Shown here: positions 36,605 to 50,100 of the stretch, piece after piece
How the letters are laid out: each line of letters starts with the position of its first letter
How positions within the stretch are numbered: the stretch's first letter is position 1
Source of the DNA: Morella rubra
Taxonomy: Eukaryota > Streptophyta > Magnoliopsida > Fagales > Myricaceae
Assembly: GCA_003952965.2 (NCBI GenBank)
Contig: CM025851.1
Coordinates: forward strand, 14,568,391-14,632,390
Length of the DNA stretch: 64,000 nt
Reading direction: 5' to 3'
Translations under genes and position numbers: made by a program
The notes under the pieces: model-generated
What the model saw: only the letters and a program-made list of their open reading frames with translations
Told to the model about the DNA's origin: nothing
Database searches by the model: none

Positions 36605-37762
36605 TGTGGCAGCCCCAGATTCCCATGTTGTGTAAACCGTAGCTAGTTGGTAAGAACTAGGTAGTTGTCCTTGCCATGACGTGTAATTCAATGACAAAAG
36701 CTAGAGGATGTGAAATTGATTGGCAGTGGCTGCAACAATTTTTTGTTTTTGATAGTCTGTTGCTCCACTTGCAGCTTGAGGTCCTCACCAAAGTAAATGG
36801 GTGAGATTTTTGTTGTGATGAAAACTGTGATCTTATTGTAAGTAATGCAACATGTATATAAGCCTGTTATCTGTTCCTAGATACACCTATTTTTCCCATC
36901 TTTACCTTGTTCATATCTTTGTAGGCATTCTCTTGATCCGAGTTCACCCAGTTTCTAACTTCACTAAGCCACGTATATCATTTGTCTAACATGGCTTGCA
37001 AGGACAGCAATTTGATGCAAAAAAAATAACGGGTCTTTCCGAATTACTCATGGAGAGCCATTGCATTCTCCATAAAGAGCTGTCTTTTTGGCGGGTCCGG
37101 TGGTGGCAGCCACAATCAAAGCAAAAGTGAATTTATTGGATACCCAATCTAAAAGGAGGGAAAATAAACAGAAAATTCCAGTCTCCTTTCCCAGCTTTTG
37201 GTTAAATAACGCTAATATATTATGTATATTTATGAGGAAAATACCATTTTTATTAATTTCCCGACTGAGAAGAACAATTTTGTCAATTTTGTTCAAGGGA
37301 TAAAAAAAAGTAGAACCTAATTTGTCTTGAGTTTCTGACTGAAAAATAGCAATTTTGTGAGTTTTGAACTGGTATCAATTTTAGAGGGAAGCTTTGAGGC
37401 AGCCAACCCATCCTCTTCCAAAATACTGTCCGTCGCGCGCTTTCACAAAAGCGGTTATCCAGATTCACCCGGCCGTGCGTACCCAGCATCAAAGCGAAGC
37501 GTTCCGATCCGCTCGGGTTAAAGCGTCTGTCTTCAGTCTACGCCAGTTCGCCCCTCCTTTCTGGAAATCACTGCCTCGCTCTTCGCTCGACGCTCTCTCT
37601 CTCTCTCTCTCTCTCTCCATCATTTGTAATTGTCGACCACGAGCATTTACTCAAAAAAAACAAACGCAAGAAGTCGTATTTTGTTTTCCCACATTTCCAC
37701 CCAGACTAAAAAGCGGAGTAGCGTTATTGTTTCGGTTTTTTGGGAGACACGGTGAGATCTCG
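36605..37762. other. MSH1 3' region and SEC20 promoter/5' UTR
   Basis: No other gene recognised. The first few hundred bases probably include the MSH1 3' UTR. A (CT)n run at 37593-37618 lies about 145 bp before the SEC20 start, in what is probably its leader. An open reading from 37394 upstream of the SEC20 start is taken as non-coding leader. Confidence 0.5.
37593..37618 (+). repeat. (CT)n microsatellite in SEC20 leader
   Basis: A run of 12-13 CT units in the probable 5' UTR. CT/GA runs are common near plant transcription starts. Confidence 0.85.
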
Positions 37763-40458
37763 ATGGACAAGGTAGTGGAGGCTGTAGAGAAGGCGAAGAA
37801 GGAGTGGGACGAAGCGTACACTCGAACCCAAGAGCATATAAAGGCGATCGAAGAGTACGGGAAATCCAGGGAGGAGAGAAATTCTAGTTCCAATTCGCTT
37901 CCGAGATTGAACGGACTCGCGCAGGACGGCTTGGCTTTGCTCTCGTCCCTCCAGTTCAAGCTCGATCTTCTTGCGCCACAGTTGCCTACCGATGATGAAG
38001 TCCAATCTGCTAGCGCTTTGCTCGAGACTATGAAGAAACAATCCCACAAGTACCAAATCCTCTCTCTCTCGCTGGGAACAATTTTGTTTCTGTCTGGTTA
38101 CTCAGAGAAATGGAGGAAAGGGAGGGGACAGGGATAGATAGAAAGATTATCTTTTTCTCTGATTTCAATTATCTCTCCCCTTCCCTTGTTGCCTTTTTTG
38201 ACCTGAATGGGCCAAAAGAACTGAACTTGCAGGCAATTGAGTGAAAATGATCCCATTGGGCTACTTTATTTTCTGCATTCCTGGAAAATGGAAAACGTTG
38301 CTTCGAACCAATTTGTGCTATTCCCTTTGCCTTAATTTCAAGGCAACCAACCAATGCTCTTGTTTATTGGTCTCTTACTGTGGCTTTATGTTCCTCGTGA
38401 GTAGTTTGGTAATCTTTGTTTATTGTCTGTGGTGCCAGTTTGCGATTGAGTCTGAGAAATGCCAATTTACAGGCAAAGGCTAACGTGAGGAAAGCTGCTC
38501 AAGAAGAGGTAATCAACTCCATGCTAAGTTACTGTAGTAAAATGCTCGTTATTTATACGGATTAAACCTTCTGTTCTTCAGCAGCAATTTCCCATATGGA
38601 CGTGAAATATAGTTTATCCGTTTTTTTAACTAATTTTATTTTGTGAAAAGCTTGTGATTGTTACTTACGGGAGTGCTTGTGAGAGAAGCTTGGAATGCGG
38701 TGTGATTTTTTATGTGTGTTAATTGCAGAGAGAACTGCTTTTGGGTGGTGGAGCAGAGTCCACAATTCGTAGACGCAACTTACAGTATGTATGATGCTCG
38801 GTTGATGTGTTCTTGGATTTGATCCGGGTCATTGTAAATTTTGGCCAGTTCTATAAAAATCAATAAAAATAGCCATATAGTTAACATGGATTAGCTAATA
38901 TAGTTTACATGTCTAATTGTCTTTCAGGACAAAAGCTGGAATGACTTCTGCTGCTGAAAGCATTACTGAGAGCCTTCGTCGTACTCGCCAACTGATGGTC
39001 CAGGTTTGTAGTTTCTATTCCCTTCTGATTCACTTTGTATACATTGTTTCTTGCGATACAAAATAGATTATAGGTTGTTTATTTTGTTGTCTCTTAATTT
39101 GCTTATAGGAGGTGGAGAGAAATGCTAGCACTCTCATGACTTTTGGTGGGTCCTTTTATCTCAACATCGTATGTAAATTTATCATTGTTTAATCATAATA
39201 AAGCTGCATAGGCTAGGATATATATTCCAGCATCATTTCTTGTGTTTTACTTAATCAATGTGTGTTTTGTTTCTGGTCTTGAGGCTTTCTCTTTAAGATG
39301 CATAACCTAGGAAAAATAAGCTGGTTTCTCAAAACGGTAATTACAAAACCAACCAAGTTTATCAAAAAGAGTTAAAAGAGTTTGGTGAAGAAGGTTCACA
39401 AGAAAGAATTTGAAAAATAAGTTTGTGCTGCACCAGAAGTAAGCTGTTTGGCTCATTTTTTATCATACCCATTATGAGTTGGTTTCCCCCTTGCTGCTTG
39501 TTGGAAGTTATATCTCTAACAAGTACAATATACTCAAATCACATTGGACAGCGAATGATACCCAAGGACTAAGGAGGACAGGGTACTTGGCTTTGGTGGA
39601 AGAGATAACGTGTGGTGAACTTGTTAAAAAGAGAGAGGCAAGAATACTGGTCCTCACCTTAAATTTTACAACTTCACCGGGTGATCTATCTTCAGCAACT
39701 GGGAGCATATGTTTAAAGATCTTAGAATAAGCCTGATGGAAGCATCATTACATAGGCTTGACCCATAAGAAAGGCCCCAATTTGCTTAACATAGATGTTG
39801 GAGAGTTTTGCAATGTTCTATGATCTGTACATTCCTTTTGATTTCTTATGTGATGCTGCTATTTTTGGTATCTGATTTGGGATATAGATTTCTTGGACAT
39901 CTTTAGCCTGATTTAATATTCGGGTAACTTCAAGAAAGCATAAAGTTAGGATGATTATACAGGAACTTCACACATGAATTCATTTTGTATTTGTTTCATA
40001 AATGTGGCTTGGATCTATAGACGAATCAACGGGCGTATTAAAGAAGGCTGAAAGTGAATACAAAGGGCACCGCTCTTTGTTCATGCGAACCCGAAACCTG
40101 CTGTCAACAATGCAACGTCAAGATATCCTTGACAGGTAAAGAAGGATTTTTTTCTTTTTCTAAATATTGATGTTTCCATGATTTCATGAAAAACTCCTCT
40201 CTCTTTTTTCTGAGCAGGGTGATAGTTGCAGTTGGATTTTTCTTGTTCTCGTGTGCTGTTTTTTATGTTGTCTCAAAGCGCATTGGAATACTAAAGTTGC
40301 AGAGAAAGGTCATTGCTGCCTTAAGGGCTGGTGTGGTGGGACGAGCGGATCTAGAACACAGAGCTGTTGCAGATGGCATAAATCTGCCCCAGGTCCATGA
40401 AAATGCAGTTCATATGGTGGATGTTCCTTTAGAACAACCTATGCGTGATGAACTCTAA
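37763..40458 (+). CDS. SEC20: SEC20-family SNARE (Golgi-to-ER transport)
   Basis: Exons 37763-38049, 38439-38508, 38729-38784, 38928-39003, 39109-39145, 40021-40135 and 40218-40458 join in phase to 293 residues. Sec20/BNIP1 proteins are Q-SNAREs of the ER that receive COPI vesicles from the Golgi. The N-terminal helix starts MDKVVEAVEKAKKEWDEAY. The SNARE-like region includes SAAESITESLRRTRQLM and SEYKGHRSLFMRTRN. A single membrane segment lies at about 215-232 (VIVAVGFFLFSCAVFYVV), followed by a lumenal tail ending RDEL, an ER-retrieval signal like the HDEL of yeast Sec20. The start is set by family homology, because the frame stays open upstream. The first junction (CACAA|GTACC to CAG|TTTGCG) is the least certain. 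The gene lies 1.16 kb behind MSH1 on the same strand. Confidence 0.88.
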
Positions 40459-40996
40459 GGTTCTTTTCTTGTTAGGATCGAAACTACTGTCCTTTATAAT
40501 GGCTCTCTTGCTTTGTTGTGCCCTTATCTTCCATGGCTTGTCAGGTGATGCAATGTGATATGATCCCCCTTTTCCTTCATAGTCATCTGTTCTCCGTTTG
40601 ACTGTTCGCCAGCAATCGCAAAGTAAAATGTTCATTTGTCAATGGCCCCATAGTGTAAAAGAGAAAAATGAAAGGGTTAATTGCTTTCTCCTGCCCCCAT
40701 ATTTTTGGAATGGTTGATTTACATGGCAAGATGTCTACATTCCTTTTGCATTAGATATAGAGAAAATTACACATATGGTTCACTTCATGGCTAAAGAGAG
40801 TGAACCAAAGATTTCTCAGTTTAGAAGTTCACTAAATATAGAATTTAACAGATTTAGTAAACACTAAGCGGTCAAATTGCTCTACTTATACGGTTCTCCC
40901 GAAAGAACCGTGCTAAATCATGAACAAAATAGAGCAGACTGACAGCCAAAGAGAACAAAGACGAAGTGCTGAGTGACTCTTGGATAGACTGGGTGC
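40459..40996. other. Convergent intergenic spacer between SEC20 and the USP gene
   Basis: Both genes end towards this 538-bp stretch, so it holds the two 3' UTRs. No other feature was seen. Confidence 0.6.
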
Positions 40997-42079
40997 CTAT
41001 GCCAAGAGCCAGAAATTCCTGTAGGTTTTTGTAGTAAGAAGGTAGCCCGCATTTTGGCCCTTTTTCTGTACTCCAACGCAGAGGCAGTCGCTGTTCTCAA
41101 TCAGGTATTCTGTCGTGTCTACCCCTTTGGTCCCTCTCATAGGTCCTCCAGGCCGCCTACTTCTGTCGGTGCAACACCGCACATACAGAAAACAATTAGG
41201 AAACAGTCAATGCCTCTGGTTTCACTAAAATTTAAGAAAACAGATAATGATAATAACAGACTATTTCCAATAGAATTGTTTCTTATTTTTTCCGATTTTA
41301 TATGTTAGAGACGAACCAAATTATTCCTGAAAACCTCTATGGTTTTCCTAAGGAGCTTTTCCTTGTAATTAGGTGAGAAACAGGCCAATTTTGATGTGTG
41401 ATTCATATATAACAAGTGATTATTTGTCATGCTCGCTGTCTTTTCTTGTGTCTTTGTCGACAAATCGGACATGTTTAGTATTTTCAAAAAATAAATATCT
41501 AGAACCCAGTAATTTTGGTATGGATCAAGAAGAAACTGTGAATAATTAGTCATTAATAATTATACATAATTATGAAAGTCTTTTATTAAAAAAAAAACTC
41601 GAAGAGATTGATGGCTCTGGAAAACAAAAGAAAGAAAACTGTTGAAAAAAAAAAACTCACCCTAAAATTGCTGTTGAGAGACTCCGTCGCTGCCCTATAA
41701 CTAGGAGATCAATTCCCAGCTCCTTGCTTTGGGAAAGAATGACGCCTGCCTTGTCCTTGCCTTCTATTTCCACCCTTTCTACACGTACGCGCAGTTTTGG
41801 CTGAAATTTCTTGCATGCATGCTTCATTTCTTCGAGAAAATCCACGTCCTCTGCAACTCCATCCGAGGATGCCATGGTGGAGGAGGAACCTGCGCTGGGC
41901 CTTCTCAGAAACGTCGAGAACGTGTTTCGCCACGAGTTTGGGTTTCCAATATGGAGAAGAATCAATTCGTCTTGCTCGAGCGCCGCATTGGAAAGAGCGT
42001 ATTGGAGAGCACCCGCTGACTCGCGGGTTGGCTCTGCTACCACCATCACCTTCCTTGGAGGAGGAGTCCCACCTTGCAT
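40997..42079 (-). CDS. Universal-stress-protein-family (USP-like) protein
   Basis: Two exons, 42079-41661 and 41162-40997, join in phase to 194 residues. The start MQGGTPPPRKVMVVAEPTRE is followed by SAGALQYALSNAALEQDELI and ILLHIGNP, then a linker with a Ser-rich stretch, RVRVERVEIEGKD and the final strand LGIDLLVIGQRR. Exon 2 gives SRRPGGPMRGTKG, AEYLIENS-like TTEYLIENS and a basic tail ending NFWLLA. This is the HUP-fold USP domain of a plant subfamily. The usual ATP-binding Gly pattern after VIGQR is not canonical, so nucleotide binding is doubtful. The role is unknown beyond the family. Confidence 0.85.
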
Positions 42080-44191
42080 GGCCCCTCACCGCCTAAACTA
42101 TCAGCAACGGAAACTTCCGCTGCTGGCAAACCTGCCACTTCCAACCCTTGCCTGCTACCACCGGCACGAAGACATCTTTGAACGGAGGGTAGAAGAGTGC
42201 AATTATAAGAAGAGGTGATGATTTTGTTGTGCGTTCATACAGAAGAACAACTACTAACAAATTTTTTAGCTTTCGTTCTGTGATTCACAATTTAGCTCTG
42301 CTTTTTATCCATGCTAAATTAGGAGGTGGAAGTTTGATTTTGAAGGCCTATCCTCGAGACCCGGTCAAAACAGCCAGCAAGGCTCAAAAACAGGAGATGT
42401 TTTGTTTCATGACTAATCTCACCTGTAGCTAAAGCTTTAAAACAATTGAACTCCAGTTGTAATATTTTAACAATCGGTTGCTTAAGTATATATATATATA
42501 CAGTTGATCAACTTGTTATCAGCCATGCAAGCTTTCACAAACCAATTATTACCAGGAGTTTTTCAAGGACTTCTAAGAGGCGTGTCATGCCCTCCTTAAA
42601 GGCGATGGACCAACGAGCTAAGAGGCGGAACAATCGTACAAATCCAACCGAGTATAAAACTAAAATGATTACAAACCCTAATGAACGGAAAGCAATAAAG
42701 TATAAACTCTATCGGGCGAATAGTTGACGAAATCAGCAAAGGAGGTTGCTCTCCTGCGTCATGATCAATGTGAGTTGAAACCATGACAGATCCATGTAAG
42801 AATATCCCATATTCAATATTTCAATATAAAATTAATATAAAAGACTGTATTTGCTCTTCTTCTAGTTTCCCCTCATTATTGTTGTTATGATCATTAAAAT
42901 TCTTCTTTGATTAACCCCCTCATTATTGTTGTTATGATCATTAAAATTCTTCTTTGATTAACCTGTTAAGCCATATATATCGCAAGATGGATCGACTTTG
43001 CCAATTCAACCAATGCCAGAGCATAACAACTTCCACTTGACAAAATGATCGATACTCCTGTCCTAAAATAGATGAAGTGGTTCAAAATGACCTGATTATA
43101 GGTAAATATATTTTTAATTACACTGAGCTTTGTGAAATGTTCTTTACAGTCGACGAAGTTAACATGGCATTTCTCAAGACTCGTTTGTTTTTCAGAAAGG
43201 GTAGGGTGATGTGAGAAATTGAATCGAGGATGAACTTCCATTTTTCAGAATTTTCGTCTTTTTGAACACAAAAAACAAAAACGCAAGATTCATGTTAATA
43301 ATGGGCCTGCCTTTTTGGATCTACTTAGGTGGTTTTTGGTGGTGTCTCAGGGCTCGGCTTTCTAGCCAAATTTTAGCTCGTTGGCGGTATTTATTTGTGT
43401 GTTTTTGTTGTGTTTTCCTTTTGTTTTTGAATTTTATTTCAATGGGGTTCTGTGGGAGGGAACAGGTGGTGACCACTAGGTTTTGGCGACTTCTGGCATA
43501 CTTGAATCACATGGCCGATCTCAGTGGCCTCAGATCTTCATTACAACTATTATCTCGATAGTTCTACGTTCGCCCCTTAGCCGCTTGTTATCTACTAGGG
43601 CTGGTGTGGACGCTCATTCAGAAAAATGAAAACGAGGTACTTGACTATCCACTCCTTTGGCAACCGCTATTTCCGACAAAATTATTTTAAAATCTTTAGA
43701 GCTATTTAGAATTCATAGTCCTTTGGACCTGTCTACTTGAAGCTTTTATTGCCATTTGAAACTAGGCCTTTAAGGCCAATAGATATATAGCCCATTGGGC
43801 TTTTTATGATAATGTGAGTATCTGGAAGGATTACCCGATTAACGATTAATCTATGCCCCTATGGAAAATATATCAGTCGAGCAACGGCTTTAATATACGA
43901 ATGATGGAGTAACACCCATGTCCCATGATCTCTTTGGCTTCCATGTTCGCACAAGACAGGTAACAGTACCAGTTGGAGTTGGAGCCCGAACATGTCATCG
44001 TTGATGTATGCTTCTACCATCATCAGTAGGCAAGATGTATACCAGTTTTGCCTCCCGTATATGCATCATCTAGCTAGAGCAAGGAAATACCAGTTTTGTG
44101 GCTAGAACTATGCAACGATAAACAGACGTCTATTTCTTTCTCCTGTGAGCAGCAAGATCTATACACAGTCATCCATAGACAAAACCATCAG
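42080..44191. other. Intergenic region between USP and GATB
   Basis: No gene recognised. The first part is probably USP promoter, read leftward. Contains a 47-bp tandem duplication at 42869-42962. The open stretch at 43262-43561 has no recognisable features. Confidence 0.5.
42869..42962 (+). repeat. 47-bp tandem duplication, two copies
   Basis: CCCCTCATTATTGTTGTTAT and the following bases to TTGATTAA are repeated almost perfectly at 42869 and 42916. The identity suggests a recent duplication. Confidence 0.9.
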
Positions 44192-47100
44192 CTAGCTTTT
44201 GGCATTTAATCTCTCCACTAGGATCTTGTTTAGAAGCCCAGGGTTCGCTTTTCCTTTTGACACTTTCATTACCTGCATATACCAAAATATTCAGAATCAT
44301 CCAGTTAAAAAGTAGAGGTAAAATATTAATGAAATCAGTGGAGGAGAGTATATTCAACAAGTGCCCTATGGAGTCCCGCAAACTTTTACCTGGCCAGCAA
44401 AAAAACCTTGTAGCTTAGTTTTGCCCCCACGATACTGCTCCAGCTGCTTTGGGTTCTCTGCAAGTACTTTATCTACCATTTTCTCAATCTCCAGAGGATC
44501 TACTATCTGTTATTTCCAAAATGTCAGATCCACTTGGCGCATTTTTCAACTAGACAAATTTGTACTAAAACAGTCATGATAATAGCAATCCTGCCTCGAC
44601 CACTTGATGGGTGATGTAAACCATCTCTCATAGGAAATCAGTTAATGAACCACTCCCCCTTTTAAGGACGTTAAACGTCCCAGCTCCTTGGGAAGCCCAG
44701 GCTTGAATTAGAAAATATCTTATTCACGCTTTTTCACCACCATATGGTTACTCATATAATCATGTATTAGAAATTAACTCATTCAGGCCTCTTCGCCACC
44801 ATATATGTACTCTCATATATCAGGTTCATTACTTACCAAGCCAAAACTTGACGGCAGTATGCTTAAAAACAATTGATGGATAAAGTGCAATAATGCAATT
44901 GCAAAACAAAAAAACTGCTCAAAACCCTCCCCAAGGAGTTAATAGGAAAACTTGATATTTCATAGAAAGTCAATTAGCAAGAACAAACAGCTTTAAGAGT
45001 ATGTTGTTTTCTTCAGTTGTTTTGGGTTGGGAGAGCATGCTATCTAATTTTGCATTGCTTAAAAAGTGCTGAATTCACATCACTTAAATAGAAGCAGTTG
45101 AAATCAAGTCTAGCTCAAGATTAGCCAACTGTAAGTCCACCAAACCTGAACTCAAATAACTAGCTGTTCAGCCTCTCTAGGCTCATACCCAACCCTTAGG
45201 ACATTTTCTCCCCATTTACATCTTTGTTCATATTTAGTAGAAAAATAACTTCTAGATGTAAATAGTTTAGCAAAAAAATTTTAAAAAAGTTGCCATATCA
45301 AAAAATGGGACATTGGAAAAAATCTTTCACCTAAAGCAGTAATGCAGTTCAGTTGCCTAATCTCAGTCACATGGCACGAAAATACAAAATTTAAGCATCA
45401 ACCAATGAAGCTTCTATACATGTCATAGTATCTCTCATGATCTCTAAGATGATCAGTGTAACTTAAGCATACACTAGAGAAATTTCATGAAATCCCCCCA
45501 TACTTGAGAGGCACCCTCAAAGATGAGAAACATGTACTAGGACTGTGTGAATTGTTCAGAGCATGGACTGTGAAATCTAGTTCAATTAGCTTGGTCTATA
45601 AACATACTTGGGTGTAAAAGCATCCACTTTAACTGACTCGTATCAGTGCAAGACCATGCATCCTTTGAGTTTGAGCAGAGCATAGTTTTTATCAAACTTT
45701 GGTATCTCATAAAAGCATTTCACATCAAAGGTTTACGAAATAAAATTCTTGAAATAGCCAAAGCAAACAATAGAGAGCACCAAGTTTCACATATTAGCCC
45801 TTTAATGATAATTGTATCTATGTAAGCTCACAACTAAGTAACTTACCTGAACCAAATCCTTTTCTTCTATCAGTCCCTTGACAGTTCCACCTTTGGCTAG
45901 TAGCCCAAACAATATCTGCAAGTTAAATTATATATGGTGAGAAAAACAAATTTAAAATTATGTCCGCAGAAAAAGAGGACTATAGCAAAATTATCATAAG
46001 GTCCAAATGCACTAGTCAACAGTTTTAAATCTTAGTCTGCATAGTGCGCAGCTATGATATCTTCAGACCTTGCCACGTTGTGGCCTCGCAAACCCCACAC
46101 CACATGCTATTGAGAAAAAAAGTGATGTTAAAAACAGGTCTGATTAGACTTATATCCATTCCTAATCTAAATTGAACGGACATAAGGATCTATACTTAAA
46201 CAGAATATCTCATAAGATATGCTCGAACCCCTTGTCATAACTAAAACATATAAATATGACCCTATTCCGGTCTGTGCCGATGCAGAATGAACTTATAATC
46301 GTGGAAGTTGACAGGATCATCAGATTAGACATTGTAGATTCATAATCCTATCTCATTCCCATTTTCAGCAGCATTCCAATTAGTTAAGAAGTATCTTGAA
46401 CTAAGAAATAGATTCTAAAAGCTAAAAAGGGAAATCTTGCGCAATTTCAATAATCAGGTTCACTGGTATTCCAATCATAGTAAATGCTGTCCCACATAGC
46501 TTACAAAAACAGAATGCTGTCCCACATAAAATCATGCTCAATTCTATGGAATTGTTTGATCCTAAAGGGTCTTATAATGTTACACGTGAGGGATTACTTA
46601 CACGCTTGCTTGTTCTAAAGACTCTTATGGTTCAATAGCATTAGCAGCAGGTAGGCAGGGGAGGGTCAGAAAAAGAAAATAACAAAAAACAAAATCCTCT
46701 ATACTGATGAGATTGTTAAAAACAGAACATATAAAACCCTCAGTCAATTGGCAAGACCAAAAAGAACAACTAGGAAAAACACAATGTATATCAACAAACA
46801 CGTGAATCAACATTATATAAGCACGAGACACGACAATCACATAGGTCATCAGGGTTTAAGTGAACAGTGAATATGCAGCAGCAAGCATTAGTACGAGAAG
46901 GAGACTCTTACCTCTTTACCAATCTTCCCACTAATGGTCCCACCCTTTATGGAAGCTATCAACTCAGCTAGCTCCTGGGGGACCAACTTAATCTCACTTA
47001 TGGTCAACTTTTCATTTTTCATATAGGCAGCAATATCACCCATTATCCAATTGGCGGCCAACTTCACATCAGCTCCCTTTGCAATAGTTTCATCAAAAAA

Positions 47101-50100
47101 TTGCGCAACCTAGAGATTCATTCAGCAAAAGAGCCATTCTTAGAACATTCTTGCACGATATACATCCAAAACAATACGACAAAGCAACGGACAGATGGTT
47201 GTACAGGCATGTGAGACTTCTGTTTGCACAGTTGCTTTCGAAATAAGGTCTTAAATGACCTTGGCCACACCTCAAACTGTGATACAAAAAATGCATGTGC
47301 CATATCCTAGAAAATATTGTGGTGTTCAATTCGAGGATTCAATATAAAACATGTTTAATTCTTTGGAAGTACAAAACACCAATTTGGTGTTAAGTTTTCT
47401 ACTCTTCTTTTGCCTTTTGCCTTTTGGTTGGAAAAAATTCCTGAATATCTAAAGCAAAAAGTTTCAAGTGCCAATTGAAGGAATACCCAGCCTGTAAAAA
47501 TGTTCTAAAATAAAAAAGAGGACTCACATTAATATCATTTGCCAGGAAAAGGACGTCCTGCATGCTTAAGCCCATCTTCTCATACCTCCGGCGCTTCATT
47601 TCTGGAGCTTCTGGCAATGAATCGCGGATAGCATCAACGTATGCTTTAGTGAGTATAACTCCAGGAAGGTCTGGTTCGGGGAAATATCGATAATCAGAAA
47701 GCCCTTCCTTTTTCCTCATTGTAACTGTTTTCTAAGCATTAAAACAAAGATTAATGAAGCATATAAGTAGACATAAAATGACCAAGTTAACCATCAGCCC
47801 AGCACTAGTTCTATTGGATGAAATACAAATAAGATGTAACAATAACCTGAGCGCCTTCTTCCCAGAGACGAGTTTCCTGTGCAATTAGATCACCCTGGCC
47901 TTGGCTATGAAGCTGCACCTGCCTTGAAATTTCAAAATCAATGGCCCTGCCCATTGATGAGAAAGAATTCAAATTTTTTATCTCAACCTGCCAATATGAA
48001 ATGTGATTAGACAAGGCATAAATAATGCAAACCAAACAGAAGAACCAGTTAATGAATCTATCTTCTAAAGAAGTGGTCTTACTCCAAACTTGAAATAAAA
48101 TATAAAGATCCATCATTATGAGAGAACAAATATTTAACAGCAGAAAGTTCTTGAAGTTACTGATAAATTACACATTCAAGACAAGCTTGAATATGAGATC
48201 GAAGCAATATTGGTACTAATGAGTTGGCTAACCCTTCATTTTCCTTTACTTTCTTATTTTTTTGGGAGAGAGTGTAAAGAGTATATGCAATGGATCAGTT
48301 TTTCAAGCACATCTTGGAAATAGCCTTCCAATCCAATATCATGTCAAAATTTCCCTTTTTCTTCCTTTGATTCGTAGATATAACTTTGCACCCACCGGTT
48401 TCATAGGGGATAAAGCCTATAACCTAACCCTCCACCCATTAACCCATTAAACCAGTAACTGTGAGGAAGAATAACCCATCCGGTCCAACAACCATTAGCA
48501 ATTTATACTCTCCCCCGGCCTTTCCCAACACAAGAAATGATAGACCTCATAATTGATGCGAGATTTACGATTTTAGTTTAGAATGAAGATCATTGAGTTT
48601 AAACAAAATAGCTCCTTCTCTTCTATTCAACTACCGATTCATCCAGGGACAACTCAATCAATGTCATCTAAACTAGGTCAAGTGTCAGAACTGCTTTTTT
48701 CATGACAAATCTAGCACGGTTCATATAGACCTCATACGTATACCCTTCATTACAGTAGTTCGACCAAGAAACTTTGTTTCACATAATAAAACAAACACAA
48801 ACAAGTGAGGAAAAAAAAAAATTCAGATTTCCTATGCACTGCTCTTTTCCTCCAACTTTAAAAAAACAGAGTTGTAGCTATCTTTTTCATGAAGGCATGC
48901 AACCTCATCTTCTTGGTATAGCTGATATTTAAATGCACTATTCGCAATAACATGAACGTGAGCTAATTGTAAGCATTGATGATTTCCAGTTAACTTGGGA
49001 ATGCAAGGTGACAAATGAAGCTTCTTGCACTCAGCAGAACATTTTACTCAATTTTTGAATTTTAGTTTTCTAGTTGCTTGGGAAACAAAAAGGCGAGAAG
49101 AAAGATCTCACTACCTTTGTCCCAAACTGTGACTGTCCAATTGGTCGAACTGAAACATTCACATCACAACGAAGTGAACCTTCTTGCATATTACCATTAC
49201 TCACTCCCAAATACCGTACCAACCTCTGTAGTTCTGCTGCGTATTCTGAAGCTTCAATACCAGTTCTCATATCAGGTTCAGAGACAATCTCAAGTAAGGG
49301 TACCCCTGCTCTGTTTAAATCAACCTGCAACAAAAATCCACAATATCAGCAAGCCTATACCATCGATCATATTTTCCAACTAAGCACTCTTCCCACTCTA
49401 CGGAAGCATGAAATTTCACAAAAAAAGAAAAAGAAAAAAGATTATTTTAAAATGCATTTCGTGCTAGTTGATAATATAGGCAATATATGGAATAATAAGT
49501 GTGCTTATGTAACCCACAAATCATACAACTGGCACTTGAACCCGATTAAACCATCAGAATAAAAATGGCAAAAATAGATGAAACCATGAAACATAGGGAT
49601 TCTTGGAAAGGAAATGAGAGTATATATTAACCCACGGTAACAATTGGTACAATATTTAGGCAATGGGGCAGCAGTAATTTCCTGGGAGTTACTTCCATTT
49701 TCTGAATGCAGCAGCTTTCCTGCATCTTCTTCCATGTGAACCCTTGTAATGCCAAACCTCCTATGCCCACCGCCAAACTCCACTGGAAGATCCAAATCAA
49801 GGTAACCACCGGTTGCAATCGGAACATCAAACTGCGAAATTTGGTAGCCCTTGGGAAGATCAGGGTAGAAGTACTGCTTCCTATCAAATTTCGAGTTCAA
49901 AGACAGCTTGCAATTGAGTGCAAGGCCCACTTTCACCGCACACTGAATGACCTTCGAGTTCAAGACTGGCAAAGCACCAGGTAGACCCATGCAAATGGGG
50001 CAGATACTGGTGTTTGGTGGAGACCCATAATTGTAAGGGCAACTACAGAAGGCTTTGGTGAGAGTGTTGAGCTGGACATGGGTTTCTATACCAATGACTG

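Noticed and set aside
37394-37762. In-frame extension upstream of the SEC20 start
   Set aside because: Family homology begins at MDKVVEAVEKAKKEWD. The upstream reading is low-complexity, includes the CT microsatellite, and is better read as leader.
41729-42218. Plus-strand open readings over the USP first exon
   Set aside because: They are antisense shadows of the minus-strand exon, which has clear USP motifs.
43262-43561. 99-codon open reading between USP and GATB
   Set aside because: No domain, no splice partners and no recognisable similarity.
49074-49562. Plus-strand open reading over GATB exon 2
   Set aside because: It is antisense to a conserved GATB exon and its intron.
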